Origin: Epithemia pelagica
Taxonomy: Eukaryota; Bacillariophyta; Bacillariophyceae; Surirellales; Surirellaceae
Length of the DNA: 64,000 nt
NCBI GenBank assembly: GCA_946965045.2
Contig: OX337230.1
Span: 3,534,001 to 3,598,000, forward strand
Reading direction: 5' to 3'
The number at the start of each line of letters is the position of its first letter. The first letter of the stretch is position 1. The notes under the pieces are model-generated. The model saw nothing but the letters and a program-made list of their open reading frames with translations. It was not told the origin of the DNA and ran no database searches. The translations under genes were made by a program, and so were the position numbers. This document shows, piece by piece, positions 38,084-48,973 of the stretch.

Positions 38084-40477
38084 TCATCGGTTGGTGTATT
38101 CCTGTTTTTGGTTGGGTTTCTCCTCCGTGACCTTCCGAATTCCCTATGTACCAGTGCGAGTAGAATGAAACAGTACTCACAATGGCGTTCTACTAGTAGG
38201 AGTACACCAATAATGTCCTTACAAACTGTCAGGCATAAATAACAGATGACAAGGTTGGTCTCTCAGATTCTCTTACATATAAGGTGGTGTGGGAGCATCC
38301 CTACCCACACAAGACTCGAAGGGGGTATATTATCGGGCGCGCGGAGCATGTGCGGAGCATGATATGGGCGGAGAAAGGCCAAACCAACCCGGATATAGAG
38401 CTTTCCTCCGCAAAATTTACATGCGGAGGAAGAGTGCGGGTGGAGCATGGTTGGAAGCAAAATCACGCGCCCACACACCACACACTCAATGCGTCGAACA
38501 GTCGAAGTCTTCCGATGATGGATTTGTCATGGACAAAAGCGATGACAGAGTCTATCTAGGCACTAGTATTGTAGACAAGTACATATAGTCGGCCAACTGT
38601 TGCTGCCTTGCTCTTTAGGAGTCTTTTCCATCCTCATGGTGGAGGTTGTGTTTCCATAGAGCATGGAAATTGACGTGTCTTTCCCACATGAGCTCGTAGG
38701 GCCAACAGAACAACAGGTGAAATATCCAATGGATACTCTAAATGATAAGTAGTCTATAAAGGGAATGATTATTGTGTCCGGAAACCACCCCTTTGCTTGC
38801 CATCGTCTTCCCAAAGTTGCTCTTCTCCTTCGTTTTCGATTCCATACTTAAGGCGACCCATACGCGTTTCCGTGACGGTCGAGGATTTTGAGCGCGCGCG
38901 CCGCGCATGCTCCGCATCTCTGCATCCGCCCACCGATAATATAGACGCGCGGAGCATGCATCGTGGAGCATGCATTGCTCCCCCCATATCCATGCTCCGC
39001 CCATGCTCCGCGCGCCCGATAACATACCCCCTAAGACCGGCCTCGGCATCTCCCGGAGCAAACGAGTCCCGTCTGGATATAAGCGCGACTATGAGGTCGC
39101 GGAATCCATCTGACGTCCCTCCTGCGTTCCATGCATAGTATTTAAAAATAATTCATAATTCCCTATGAGTTAACGATTACAGAAATATAATCATCTGTAT
39201 ATGTCCCTACAATTTATCAATAGTTTTGTAGAGTACAACATGTGGTATGTGGTGCATCCGAAAAGTGTCCCTACAATTTGTCGAAAGAGAAATTTTAATA
39301 TAATTCATTTATTATTTTTCCCACACCAAATGACCCTTCGCATTTCATTGACACAGTCTCCAATTGCCCTCACATTTGCAAGTGGACTGGGTAACTTCGT
39401 CGTGTACTAGAGTAGTGTTGGGGGTTGGGGGTGACACATAACGGTAACGGTACTTGCACCGTCGGAGATCGGGCACCCATCCACCATGGCGGTCTCAAAT
39501 CTACCAATGCCTCTAAGTGAGACGAGAACAGCCAAGAATCCAACATGGATCACTGCCCTCTTCCGTTTCGTGACAATGGATGGTGAATCTTTTGCGCATG
39601 GTTCCGGCAGAGCATCAAAAAACGGGGTGCGACACGAGATGAATCACAGCCCTCAACGTGTAGTAGTAGTAGTAGAGACTCTATGAATCCTAGTAGACTG
39701 CCGCACAACATTGCTCCTGGAGAATGACTTTGGGGGCAGTCGTATTCGAATCTTTCAAAAATACCATTATTACAGATCGGTTCTATCGTCCTTTTGCCAC
39801 CAAGAACTTTGGGAATTTGGTGAGGCAACACCAATCAATCATATGTAGTGCTGCAACAAGATGCGATTTGACTTGATGATGGTAGGTTCTCTCTTTTTGT
39901 GTGTTTCGTGGCCACACCATGAGACAAAGTTCTGGAATTTGTTGGAATGCGATCCAGCCAAATACATTACAAAATGATGTTTGGATCTTCTTCTTCTTCT
40001 TTGTATCTTCTCGAAGGTACTTCCCTCTAGAGAGTAGCCTAGATTGCCTTGAGGTTTTTTGGAAACGGACCTGTATCCAAGGAGGCAAACGCATGTATCT
40101 GGTAGCAGGAGTAGCTGCTGGATGAGGGACATGCTGGCTGCAACGGCATGTCCATTTTCGTGTGGTTCTGGTTGTCGTGGGAGTACCGCAACAAGGCCTA
40201 ATACTACCACCATGGACGGACACCATGGATGAGAGATGAGAAAGTGGTTACTAGAGAGTGTTGGTTCGTTTGTTTGTTGTTCTCTGTGCAGATATAAGGA
40301 GAAAGAGTTGTTCCAAGACGACGACACGTTTCTCGTCGGCCGACTTTACACCGTACCATAGCAGAGGTAGCTTCTTTTTCGTGACGTTATACGTGCGACT
40401 CATTCATTCGCGTTTGGGTCTCTCCGTAGGAAACCCGTTCTTCGCAAAGCACGTGCTTCCGCATCGTGTGTCTCGCC
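38084..40477. other. Long intergenic region with an inverted-repeat element
   Basis: The region holds the 711-bp element at 38321-39031. The remainder is AT-rich between 39130 and 39400 and shows a short TAG-triplet run near 39660-39675. No protein family was recognised. The last 200 bp is the likely promoter and 5' UTR of the MMAB fusion gene. Confidence 0.45.
38321..39031. mobile_element. MITE-like element with long terminal inverted repeats
   Basis: The left end reads GGGGGTATATTATCGGGCGC followed by GCGGAGCATG. The right end, read on the minus strand, begins GGGGGTATGTTATCGGGCGC followed by GCGGAGCATG. Similarity continues for about 50 bp. The motif CGGAGCATG is repeated several more times near both ends. 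No transposase is encoded in the 711 bp, so this is a non-autonomous element. A clear target-site duplication was not seen. Confidence 0.75.
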
Positions 40478-42253
40478 ATGACGCATCACACTTTCCGTTC
40501 GTGCCGTCGTCCTTGTCCTCTGTCTCTTCTCTCTCATTCTACCCTGACTCTCTCTCTCTCAATGATCATCAGCCATTGTTGGTCGACTCTTTGTAGAAGA
40601 GGAAGGATTGTTGTTGTTGTTGGTTTGCCGTTTCATCCACCGCCGTCGCGTCCCATCATCACCCGGTCCTTGTTTGGTTCGTCGTCGTCGTCCTTGTCCT
40701 CTTTTACCTGTTCTCGAAGTGATCAGAGCAGTTTGTTTTCCTTCTACTACTACAAGACCATGACTACGGCTACTACAACGAGCACTAGCACTAGCACCAG
40801 TACCATTCCGGATATCGAAGACTTGCATCGTCACGCCATGCAACAGGGTTCCAAAACCTACATTGATCCCACAACGGGCTTTACCGTCTTTACGGAATTG
40901 TCTCATTTGCAACGGGGCAAGTGTTGTGGCAATTCCTGTCGTCATTGTCCCTATGGATGGGCCAATGTTACAAAAAACAAGACGACGAAAAAGAATGCCA
41001 AGGTTCCATCGGGCGATTGGCCGGCAATTGAAACCTATTTGCGCACGGTCTGGAATCTCGAATTGCCGGCTCCCAAAGCACGACGTCAACGACAACAACG
41101 ATCACAACAACCCGAATCCACGTCGTCGCCGCCCACCGACACTGCTGCCACTGCCGTGGTCCCACCGAGTGATTCGTGGACTGGGTCCTTGAATCAATTG
41201 TCTCCCACGGTATCATCGTCGTCATCCTCGTCGTCATCCTCCTCCTCACCAGATACTAGTGGCAGCAACAAGTCCAAAGAACAAGAACAACAGCAACAAC
41301 ATCAAGACAAACCGGAACCACTCCAACCGGCAAGACCCCCCACCACGACTCCAAACCAAAAGGACCAGCAGAACAAGGGCAAACCCAAAACGGGGGGTCG
41401 ATGGGGTGGTTTGTATACGAGCAAAAATGTTCCCTATACCCGTACCGGCGATGCCGGAACCTCGCAATTGTTTACCGGAGAACGCCGATCCAAAGCCGAT
41501 GCCGCCTTTGAAGCCATGGGAACCATTGATGAATTGTGTGCCGTTGTAGGTGTCGTCTATGCCCACTTGCAGCAGCAGCAGCAGCAACACGAAGAAGAAC
41601 CAATCACAACCACAACAAGAGCGGACGACAATGAAGATCCACAACCACCTACCGTCACGAGAGCCGCCGTGGAAGAATGGTTGTTGGAAATCATGTCGCG
41701 ATTGTTTGACATTGGATCGCACGTGGCCAAACCACGACCCATTTGTTTGGACGAGGACGACGACGACGACGAATCACCGCGGGTAGGCTTTGCCTTTGGC
41801 CCACATCATGTCACGGAATTGGAAGACTGGATGGATGCCATGACGGAAGATTTGCCAGAATTAACCTCCTTTGTCTTGCCCGCCAGTCCCAGTGTCACGG
41901 TCGCCCAATGTCATGTCGCCCGTACCGTGTGTCGACGCGCCGAACGACGATTGTTGCAAGCGCTGCACGACGCATCCTATTCCCAGGAAACGGGACACGG
42001 CCCAAACGAACAAGCCACGGTGTACGATCCCACCATTGTGGCCTATGTGAATCGCTTGTCCGATTTTTTCTTTACCGCCGCCCGATGGATTCATTGGTTT
42101 GTCGCTCATCAACCCTACGATATGGAATACAAACGACCCACACCCACGGCGCGACAACGGGTACGAACCACGGCACCACAATCACAACCTGCCGCCCATC
42201 AGGGACCAACGTCCTCCTCGGTCCCATCCTCTACCACCACTGGGTCGGAGTAG
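40478..42253 (+). CDS. DUF5522 domain fused to cob(I)alamin adenosyltransferase (PduO/MMAB type)
   Basis: From ATG 40478 the frame encodes 591 residues; ATGs at 40562 and 40760 are alternatives. The N terminus is rich in Ser/Arg/His and hydrophobic residues and could be a mitochondrial targeting sequence. Residues of about 110-160 form a DUF5522-like unit (HRHAMQQGSKTYIDPTTGF, CCGNSCRHCPYG). After a Ser/Gln-rich linker comes the adenosyltransferase: YTRTGDAGTSQLFTGERR (ATP loop), AFEAMGTIDELCAVVG, CHVARTVCRRAERRL with the conserved Arg pair, and VAYVNRLSDFFFTAARW. It would transfer the adenosyl group of ATP to cob(I)alamin to make AdoCbl for methylmalonyl-CoA mutase. A CAG run (polyQ) and an acidic insertion lie between the first and later helices. 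Confidence 0.88.
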   Translation: MTHHTFRSCRRPCPLSLLSHSTLTLSLSMIISHCWSTLCRRGRIVVVVGLPFHPPPSRPIITRSLFGSSSSSLSSFTCSRSDQSSLFSFYYYKTMTTATTTSTSTSTSTIPDIEDLHRHAMQQGSKTYIDPTTGFTVFTELSHLQRGKCCGNSCRHCPYGWANVTKNKTTKKNAKVPSGDWPAIETYLRTVWNLELPAPKARRQRQQRSQQPESTSSPPTDTAATAVVPPSDSWTGSLNQLSPTVSSSSSSSSSSSSPDTSGSNKSKEQEQQQQHQDKPEPLQPARPPTTTPNQKDQQNKGKPKTGGRWGGLYTSKNVPYTRTGDAGTSQLFTGERRSKADAAFEAMGTIDELCAVVGVVYAHLQQQQQQHEEEPITTTTRADDNEDPQPPTVTRAAVEEWLLEIMSRLFDIGSHVAKPRPICLDEDDDDDESPRVGFAFGPHHVTELEDWMDAMTEDLPELTSFVLPASPSVTVAQCHVARTVCRRAERRLLQALHDASYSQETGHGPNEQATVYDPTIVAYVNRLSDFFFTAARWIHWFVAHQPYDMEYKRPTPTARQRVRTTAPQSQPAAHQGPTSSSVPSSTTTGSE

Positions 42254-42690
42254 TCCTGCCCAAACGACAACGACTACACAAGTGCCAAACGATGCGAGAC
42301 GGGTGAACCACAAAGGTACTATTTTCCAATGGCTTCTATTCAAAGGACCTATGAGGGATTGAAAATCGAATTTGCATGCGTTTGGACGGGTCAGAGTAAT
42401 CCAGCCAAAACGACGACTACACAAGTGCAAACGAACCGATACAGGTGAATCACAAAGGTATTATTTGCCAATGGCTTCTATTCAAAGGACCTATAAGGGA
42501 TTGAAAATCGAATTTGCATGCGTTTGGACGGTCGGAGTAGTCCTACCAAAACGACGACTTCACAAGTGCCAAACGAACCGATACAGGTGAATCACAAAGG
42601 TATTATTTGCAAATGGCTTATTATGAGGGACAGAAAAAGAGACGGAGAGACCGTTTCCATGATCGAATTTGCATGCGTTCCAAACCGGGC
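42244..42690. repeat. 142-bp tandem array overlapping the end of the MMAB fusion gene
   Basis: CAAAGGTA(C/T)TATTT occurs at 42311, 42453 and 42595, giving a 142-bp period with about three copies. Shared segments include ATTTGCATGCGTTTGGACGG and AAACGACGACTACACAAGTG. The first copy begins with GTCGGAGTAGTCCT, which contains the TAG stop codon of the upstream gene; the copy near 42530 carries the same sequence. Confidence 0.9.
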
Positions 42691-43014
42691 CTCCACACAG
42701 CAACGCAACACAGCCGGCGAGCAATCCAGTTACCATGGGGAAGCAGCAACATGAAACAAGGGCAAAAGTCATGAACGCTTGTGTGGAATGGTTACGACTT
42801 GGGGAAAACGATCCATCGCACAATCGCCTGTCCTTTGTTTTGTTCGCGTTTCAAAGGATGCGAGCTCTGCCGCAGAGGGGCATCCAACCGTTTCGTTCTA
42901 TGGACAATTGAACTTTGAATGGTGTATTGATAATACAACAACGATCCTTACGTTTCGCGTCCTGAATCTCGTTCCTTCTCGAGTGGCGTTGTGACTCACG
43001 CAAGGGGAACCAAA
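42254..43014. other. Intergenic, mostly the 142-bp array
   Basis: After the array (ends about 42690) roughly 320 bp remain with no recognised gene, between convergent 3' ends. Confidence 0.45.
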
Positions 43015-46000
43015 TTAGGGGAGTAGGTTGGAAATGACACGTTTGGCGTCCCAACGTTCGCCCACCATGTCCGGGTCGTCCTTGGTCTCTTTCCAATCTT
43101 GCAGCAACAAGTGGTCGTCATGGCTTTGTCGTTGACGATAGTGCGTAATGAGTTGTTGACATCGGCCCAAGTCCAACCAAACGGAACAATCATTGTCACG
43201 GTTGTGATCCAACACAATGTTACACGCATCTCGTGGACCATGCGAATCCTTGTCCACCGCCAACGTGTTGGCCCAGGCAATGATAAAGTCCAATGCCTCG
43301 TGTGTGCTAGAATTGTACTCAGTATAGTCCCCTTGGCTCTCTGCTCCTTGTTCATCGCTGCTACGACGGGCTGGATCTACATTCTGTTCCTCGTTTTCGA
43401 ACGGAGCTTGACGGAGGATCTGCTCTCTCACGTAGTTCGCGTTTGCGACAATCTGGGACATGATCGTTTTGCGATCGCCATATCGCAGAAATTGTTGTTT
43501 TCTATACAAGAGTTCTTCTTCTACCGCATCGATCCATGGATCCACTTGCAACGGGATGGCTGCATATACAGATACGATTCGTTTCAAGTGGGAGGTTGAC
43601 ATGGCGGTGACACTCTCCATCAAGACAGTCTCGGTGAGGTGTGCTAGCAAAGCCTTGCATTGACTCGGAACGTCCATATCAACGTCATTGGTGATGGTTG
43701 TCTTGTCTGTAATGTCTGTACGATGAAGCATAGTCGCGGTGACCGACTTGTTTTGTTTGAGTCGAGTAGCTTCCGCGAAAAGAGTGCCCAAACTTTCCAC
43801 CAAATCACACAAGACGTCACCAAACAAAGAAAGCGGCCCTTTTTGAACACGGCGTTCTACTGCCCAGAGAGTCTTCTGTGCGAATTCCGGATTATGAGGT
43901 AGAATTTCCAAGTTTACAACTGCTCGCAACTGTCAAACACCAAAGCGACAAGAAACAAAGAGGGGATAATGAGAACCACGGCCTTCTGAACACTCTGGAC
44001 AAGGAACAAAAGACCTCACCATCTGAACGAGAACGGATGGTGGGAGCAAATCAAGGTCACGCGAGTTAAATCTAGGTAGCGGCGAAACGAGTTGAAGACG
44101 ACGATAGATGGTACTGGCGTCCTGTCCATGACTTGGATTGTATTTCACACCCAAGCGACCCAACGAAAACAAGAGCGCAGCAGAGTGAATAGGTGGACTG
44201 GTCTCCCATAGACCTGGACATTCATTCAGAACTTTAACCAAGCGCCTGGCAAACAAGCTCACCAGTTCACGAAGCGAAGAACCCACGGTAACCGCAGCAC
44301 GAGCTAAACCAGCAAATTCATAAAGTGAGAACCGGTGGAAAGTAGAGGGATACGTCTTGTTTGTAAAAATATAAAATAACGTACCAATTGAAGCCAAATC
44401 GAAGATCTGACATTCTTCGCGAAGGAGCCTTCCATTCCTCGAAGTGAAAAGTCGGAGTGCCACCCGAGCCAATGTGTCGGAAGTGGATGGGAAAACACTA
44501 CGAGCGAGACAAGAAGAGCTCCAGGTAAGTTTGGATAGTGTTGACGGGTCAACGGGAAAGTCCTTCAGCAGGGGAAGTCGAGCCTTTTCGCTTAACAACG
44601 AAGGAACTGTATAGTCATCGTAGTCCTCTGATGATTCTTCGTATTCATGATCCCTCTTTGACCAACGTCGTCCAAAAAATGACACCAGTCGCGAGCGACG
44701 TCTTCGGTCATCTCGATCGCGAGCCTTGGAAGCTGCTAAGGCACCACTCTCCCATTCTGACAGCGAAAATTCCACTTTCACCAGCAGTTTTCCGAGTTCG
44801 ATATCTGCTTCCGCCAGTTTCCGATCCGACAACAGGGGATAGACAAGCTCCAAGTAGGCGAAAACAATACATGCGACTTCTTCAGGATCGCACAAATCCC
44901 CTTTCTCCCCGGCGATAGCAAGAGCCATGGTAACCAGGCCCACAGTTGACTTGGTGGCACGTACGTCATCCCCACAAGTCGAGCAACGAGCAGCTGCAAG
45001 AGAAAACACCAGACGACTAAGCTCTGGTGGCTCAAAGTGTTCCAGCAATCGTCTCGATAAGATATTCATATTTGCCTCATCATTCTGGTCGAACAGTTCG
45101 CCTTCTGTACTGCGATATGCTTCTTGAGCCACCCAATCAAGGACCACTTGCAAATTATCAGAGTTTTCGTCGTTGCCAACTTCTACTACAACTTTCGAAA
45201 TTGCTTGTGCGATATTTGACAAGGTGCTACCACTCTGCCCAACAAGACATTCAGATCCACGCAGCGCGATGTTTTTGGCAACTTCCATAATCACAGATAC
45301 TCTAAGGGAGTCTTTGAGTTCTGTCACAGCCCATGCAATGGTGCACAACTCTGAAGGCCCAAATATAAGTTCTCGATGTACGTATTCGTCTTCATCCTGT
45401 GGCTTGGGACTCTGATCATGAAACGGTGCAGCTGACTCATCCTCCGGATATTCGTAGGGAACACTTGATCCAGCGTCAGGAATGGGTAGATTATTTAAAA
45501 GAATCGATTCTTCGTTGTTTAGGACACCGGCTTCCAATCCATCTAGGGTATCATTGAGGATGACCTCATCTGGACTTTCGCTGCGCGAAACTGGGAATTC
45601 ACCTGCTTCTTCGGCAGCAAGGAGCGTCGCGGCATCAACAGCAATCCCACTTTCGTCACCAGAGATTTCTAGCATACCTCTAGAAAAATCGGGGTTTTCT
45701 GTCATGAACTGTTCTGATTCCTCCGCGGCAAGAAGTGTTGCTGCATCGACAGCAACTCCGGTCTGCAGTACTCCCAAATCTGCGGCCTCATTCCCAGTAC
45801 CTTGCGGTACTGCCTCCCTAGGCCGATTGATAACGTCATTAATATCATCTCTATTCTCTTCATCCGATTCTTCAATCCCAGGGCGTAGAAGCGTAACTGG
45901 AAATGTCAATCCTTCATCAATGATATCATCCACGGGCCGTTCTCGGTCAACTTGTGATGGCTCGTCCCGTGATTCCAGTAGGTCGTCAGAAGACTCAATT

Positions 46001-48366
46001 TTCTCACCAACATCCTCCGACCCTACTTCCTGGGGTTCAATCTGCTCTGGTTCAAGCGATTCTGTGTACTCGCTTAGTTCACCCTCGTCACTGTCGGGCG
46101 CTTCGAATGGTTCCCGCTCGAGCCTTAGTTTTAACGTTTGTCGATCTTGTCGAAGCCATGCCAAAATCCGGTCAAACGAAATGTCACAAAGCGCGGCAGC
46201 TGTTTCCGAGAGTCTATCATCTACGTGCAGATGATGACGTCGCTTCGGATGCTTGGATGATGCGCCCTCGCGTCGTTCGCCGTGCGCTGCCAAAGCCCAC
46301 ATAACATCATTGACTTCCTTGGGCGACAACCAATCAAGCAGTACAGCTCCATCATCCAACTCCTCTTCGTTCCCATCGTCCATGTCATGGATTTTCACAT
46401 CCTCGTCATTTGGTGACGTGGAGCTTGGTGACAACGAGTCCTTTGAGTTTTCTGACTGTTCATGTTCCCCTTGGCTACAGCCTTGAGACGATTCGAACGC
46501 GAGCTCCTCCTCACTGTCGGAACCAGTAGCTTGATCCAAGTCGTCATTACTATGAGGAAAGTCTTCGGATCGGGCAAGTTTCTCGACGGCATCATTGGAT
46601 CCAATAACAAAGGATGCTTCCACATACGAGGCTGAGGAACTGCGCTGATCCCACAAGTAGAGGGGGTAATCATTTTGCGCCCGTTGTCTCAAATCCATTG
46701 GATTTTGACACAAAATAGTACAGCATACTTGCAGGAGCGCTTCGCTGGGAATGCCCGACACGGCACGGACGTAGCCAAAGGTCCACAAGGCCAATGCTGC
46801 ATCCTGCGCAATCTCTTGTGCCACATCCGACAATCGTTCCTCAATAGTTTTCTCATTCAATGGATCTGTTCCAACGAATGTTGAAACATCGGCTTCAGCA
46901 TCATATTTGCTGGACAGCAACTCATCGTCTTGACATAGATATTTCATTCGATGAAACAAAAGGTCACGGGTCCGCCATGCCAGCGCACATAGTAGATCCG
47001 TCACCTTAATATCACCATCGACGACTGGATATTGATGCATGCCCAACACAACGAGTCCCCATGCCGCCCGGCAGCAATCCAACAGGGATAAACCCTCTTG
47101 GTTCCGAAAGAGTGGGTCGTTCATGTTCTCATCCACGGTTGCATCCTCGTTCGTACCACTGGCCGACGCACCAATTTCTTCCGTCGTGTCCATGAGTTCA
47201 GGCAACCAATCGGCTCCTTCGCTTTCTTCCTTGCTGGTTGAATCATTCTTTCGTTGCAAGGCGCGTTGGTAGCGCTCTTCTTCTTTGATTCGTTTGGGAA
47301 TATCGACACCGCACACGAGACACTCCATGAGCTGTTCAAATCGACGATCCTTGACCAGTAGATCCACAACGAGATTGGTGCGATTTGGATTGTGAATGAC
47401 AGTTTTGCTGTGCCTTGATCGATCGTCATGGGAGTCGTCGACATGGGACGAGGGCAGGAGGCAAAGCGATTGGCCGACATGCGCCAATGTGGCAATCAAA
47501 CTGGCGGCCAAACCCGAGTCTACCGTGGCCTTGGCCGAAACGATCCGGAGAGCAATGTCGGGAGAGTGGGTAATGGCTGGTATTTTGGCAGCCAAGACAT
47601 GTAACAATCTCTTCAGCGCCCGATTTTGTTGTTTCGTGTCCGTCTCTACATCTGCGTTTTCTTGTTCCTGCAAGAACTCTCTCTGGCGATCCATAAACAA
47701 GTGTCGCAGTGGCAGAGAGGATAAGGAGTCGTCTCCACCTGGATCCAGGCCTGCACTACTCGACACGGTAACATCCAAGAGGACATCCAATGCCCTGCGT
47801 TGCGTTGGGTGCCTGTGCAAATAAGACTCCTCCCGTTTGTTGTTGCTCTTCTTCTTTTCGGTGTCTTGTTCGTTGTATTCATTGGACACAAAAGAGGGCT
47901 CCTCATTAGACCGTGAATCCACCGACACGGTGCTACCAGACTCTTTGTCGTTTTCTTGGCCACCCCCTCGAAAATGGTATTCTGGGATATACAAAGACCA
48001 ACGAGAAGCAGCCTTGTCTTTTGTCTGTCGATCAGGTCGCCTCAATGGTGGAATCGAATGGATCGTTTTGTACTCTACTGCCGCCACAAACTGCCACATG
48101 TACAAGGAAGAAAGGCTTGCCGAGGCCACTGTCCAGATTAGTAAGAACCGAAGCAACGATGGGCCACGCGCTGTTTTCATCAAGACGGTTCGACCGGCCT
48201 CCGCATCGAATGAAAAAGGACCAATCGATTGACAAAAAGGAGCAATTTGGTCGTCATCCCCAATCATTTTGGTGATCAAAGTTTCTCGCACAGATGATGA
48301 TTCTTCTCCACAACTCGATGATTCCAAACGCTGGATAAGAGAGAATTGGCGAGTTGTTCTTCTCAT
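43015..48366 (-). CDS. Very large helical-repeat protein, probable organelle RNA-associated factor (two exons)
   Basis: The gene starts at ATG 48366 (48180 is an alternative that would put a hydrophobic signal-like segment, SLLRFLLIWTVASASLSSLYMW, at the very N terminus). Exon 1 is 44020-48366. The intron 43930-44019 (GTGAGGTC to TTTGACAG, phase 0) is followed by exon 2, 43015-43929. The predicted length is 1753 residues. Several scattered helical units carry wording such as DVMWALAAHGERR, ELCTIAWAVTELKDSLR, ALWTFGYVRAVSGIP and ELSRLVFSLAAARCS. These resemble the loosely conserved repeats of plastid and mitochondrial RNA-metabolism proteins (OPR/HPR/FASTK-type). Between them are long acidic low-complexity stretches. 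Targeting to plastid or mitochondrion is inferred. Confidence 0.6.
43930..44019 (-). other. Predicted intron of the large helical-repeat gene
   Basis: A 90-bp intron: ATG|GTGAGGTCTTT to GGTGTTTGACAG|TTGCGAGC. It joins two long frames in phase 0. Confidence 0.75.
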
Positions 48367-48973
48367 TGTCGTTTGGAACAGAACAAAACCACTCTCCTCG
48401 TTCGCAGTACACGTGGAACCACAATCGCCGCAATGGACACAAGTCTCCACCAGAATCCGATGTGGAAAAATCCTTGGATCCTCCACCAGTCAGCCAAACC
48501 TCAATCTCGCAATTGCCGTTGACACCACAATGAATCGAAAGAGACGAGATGGCTTCTGCAGACGGAAAGTCGTCGTAGTCACACCTTTTTTCTGGTGAAC
48601 CAACCAAACGCGTCAACACCAACGTCCGATCAGGCTGTCCCAACAAGTGCGGCAACAGCAACAACAACAATAGTGGATCAATCTACACAACGCCACAAGA
48701 CATTCATTCGAATGTTCGTAGTCCAAACCCGTCGACGAGAAAAACGACCATGGTCCAAGACGAGAAGGCAAAAAAAAAGTGTCACACTCCCCCCAAAATT
48801 GAAAGTGGAGCCGCGGTCTCTCCGTAGTCCGTTGTTACGGCCTTTGAGTCGCATTAATTTCGTCTCATAAATAAGGACGACTTAAGGGCGACTTCTTGCA
48901 CGTCTCGCCACACGCGGTGGCGTCCCTCATTTTTCGGAGCACATCTTTCGAAAATATCTTGTGATCGTACGTC
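48367..48973. other. Bidirectional intergenic (divergent genes)
   Basis: The region lies between the divergent starts of the helical-repeat gene and the BTB/BACK-like gene and probably holds both promoters. No recognisable gene is inside. Confidence 0.45.

Noticed and set aside
39783-40327. Minus-strand frames of 147 and 162 codons
   Set aside because: They overlap each other, have no domain, and lie in the promoter region of the MMAB fusion gene.
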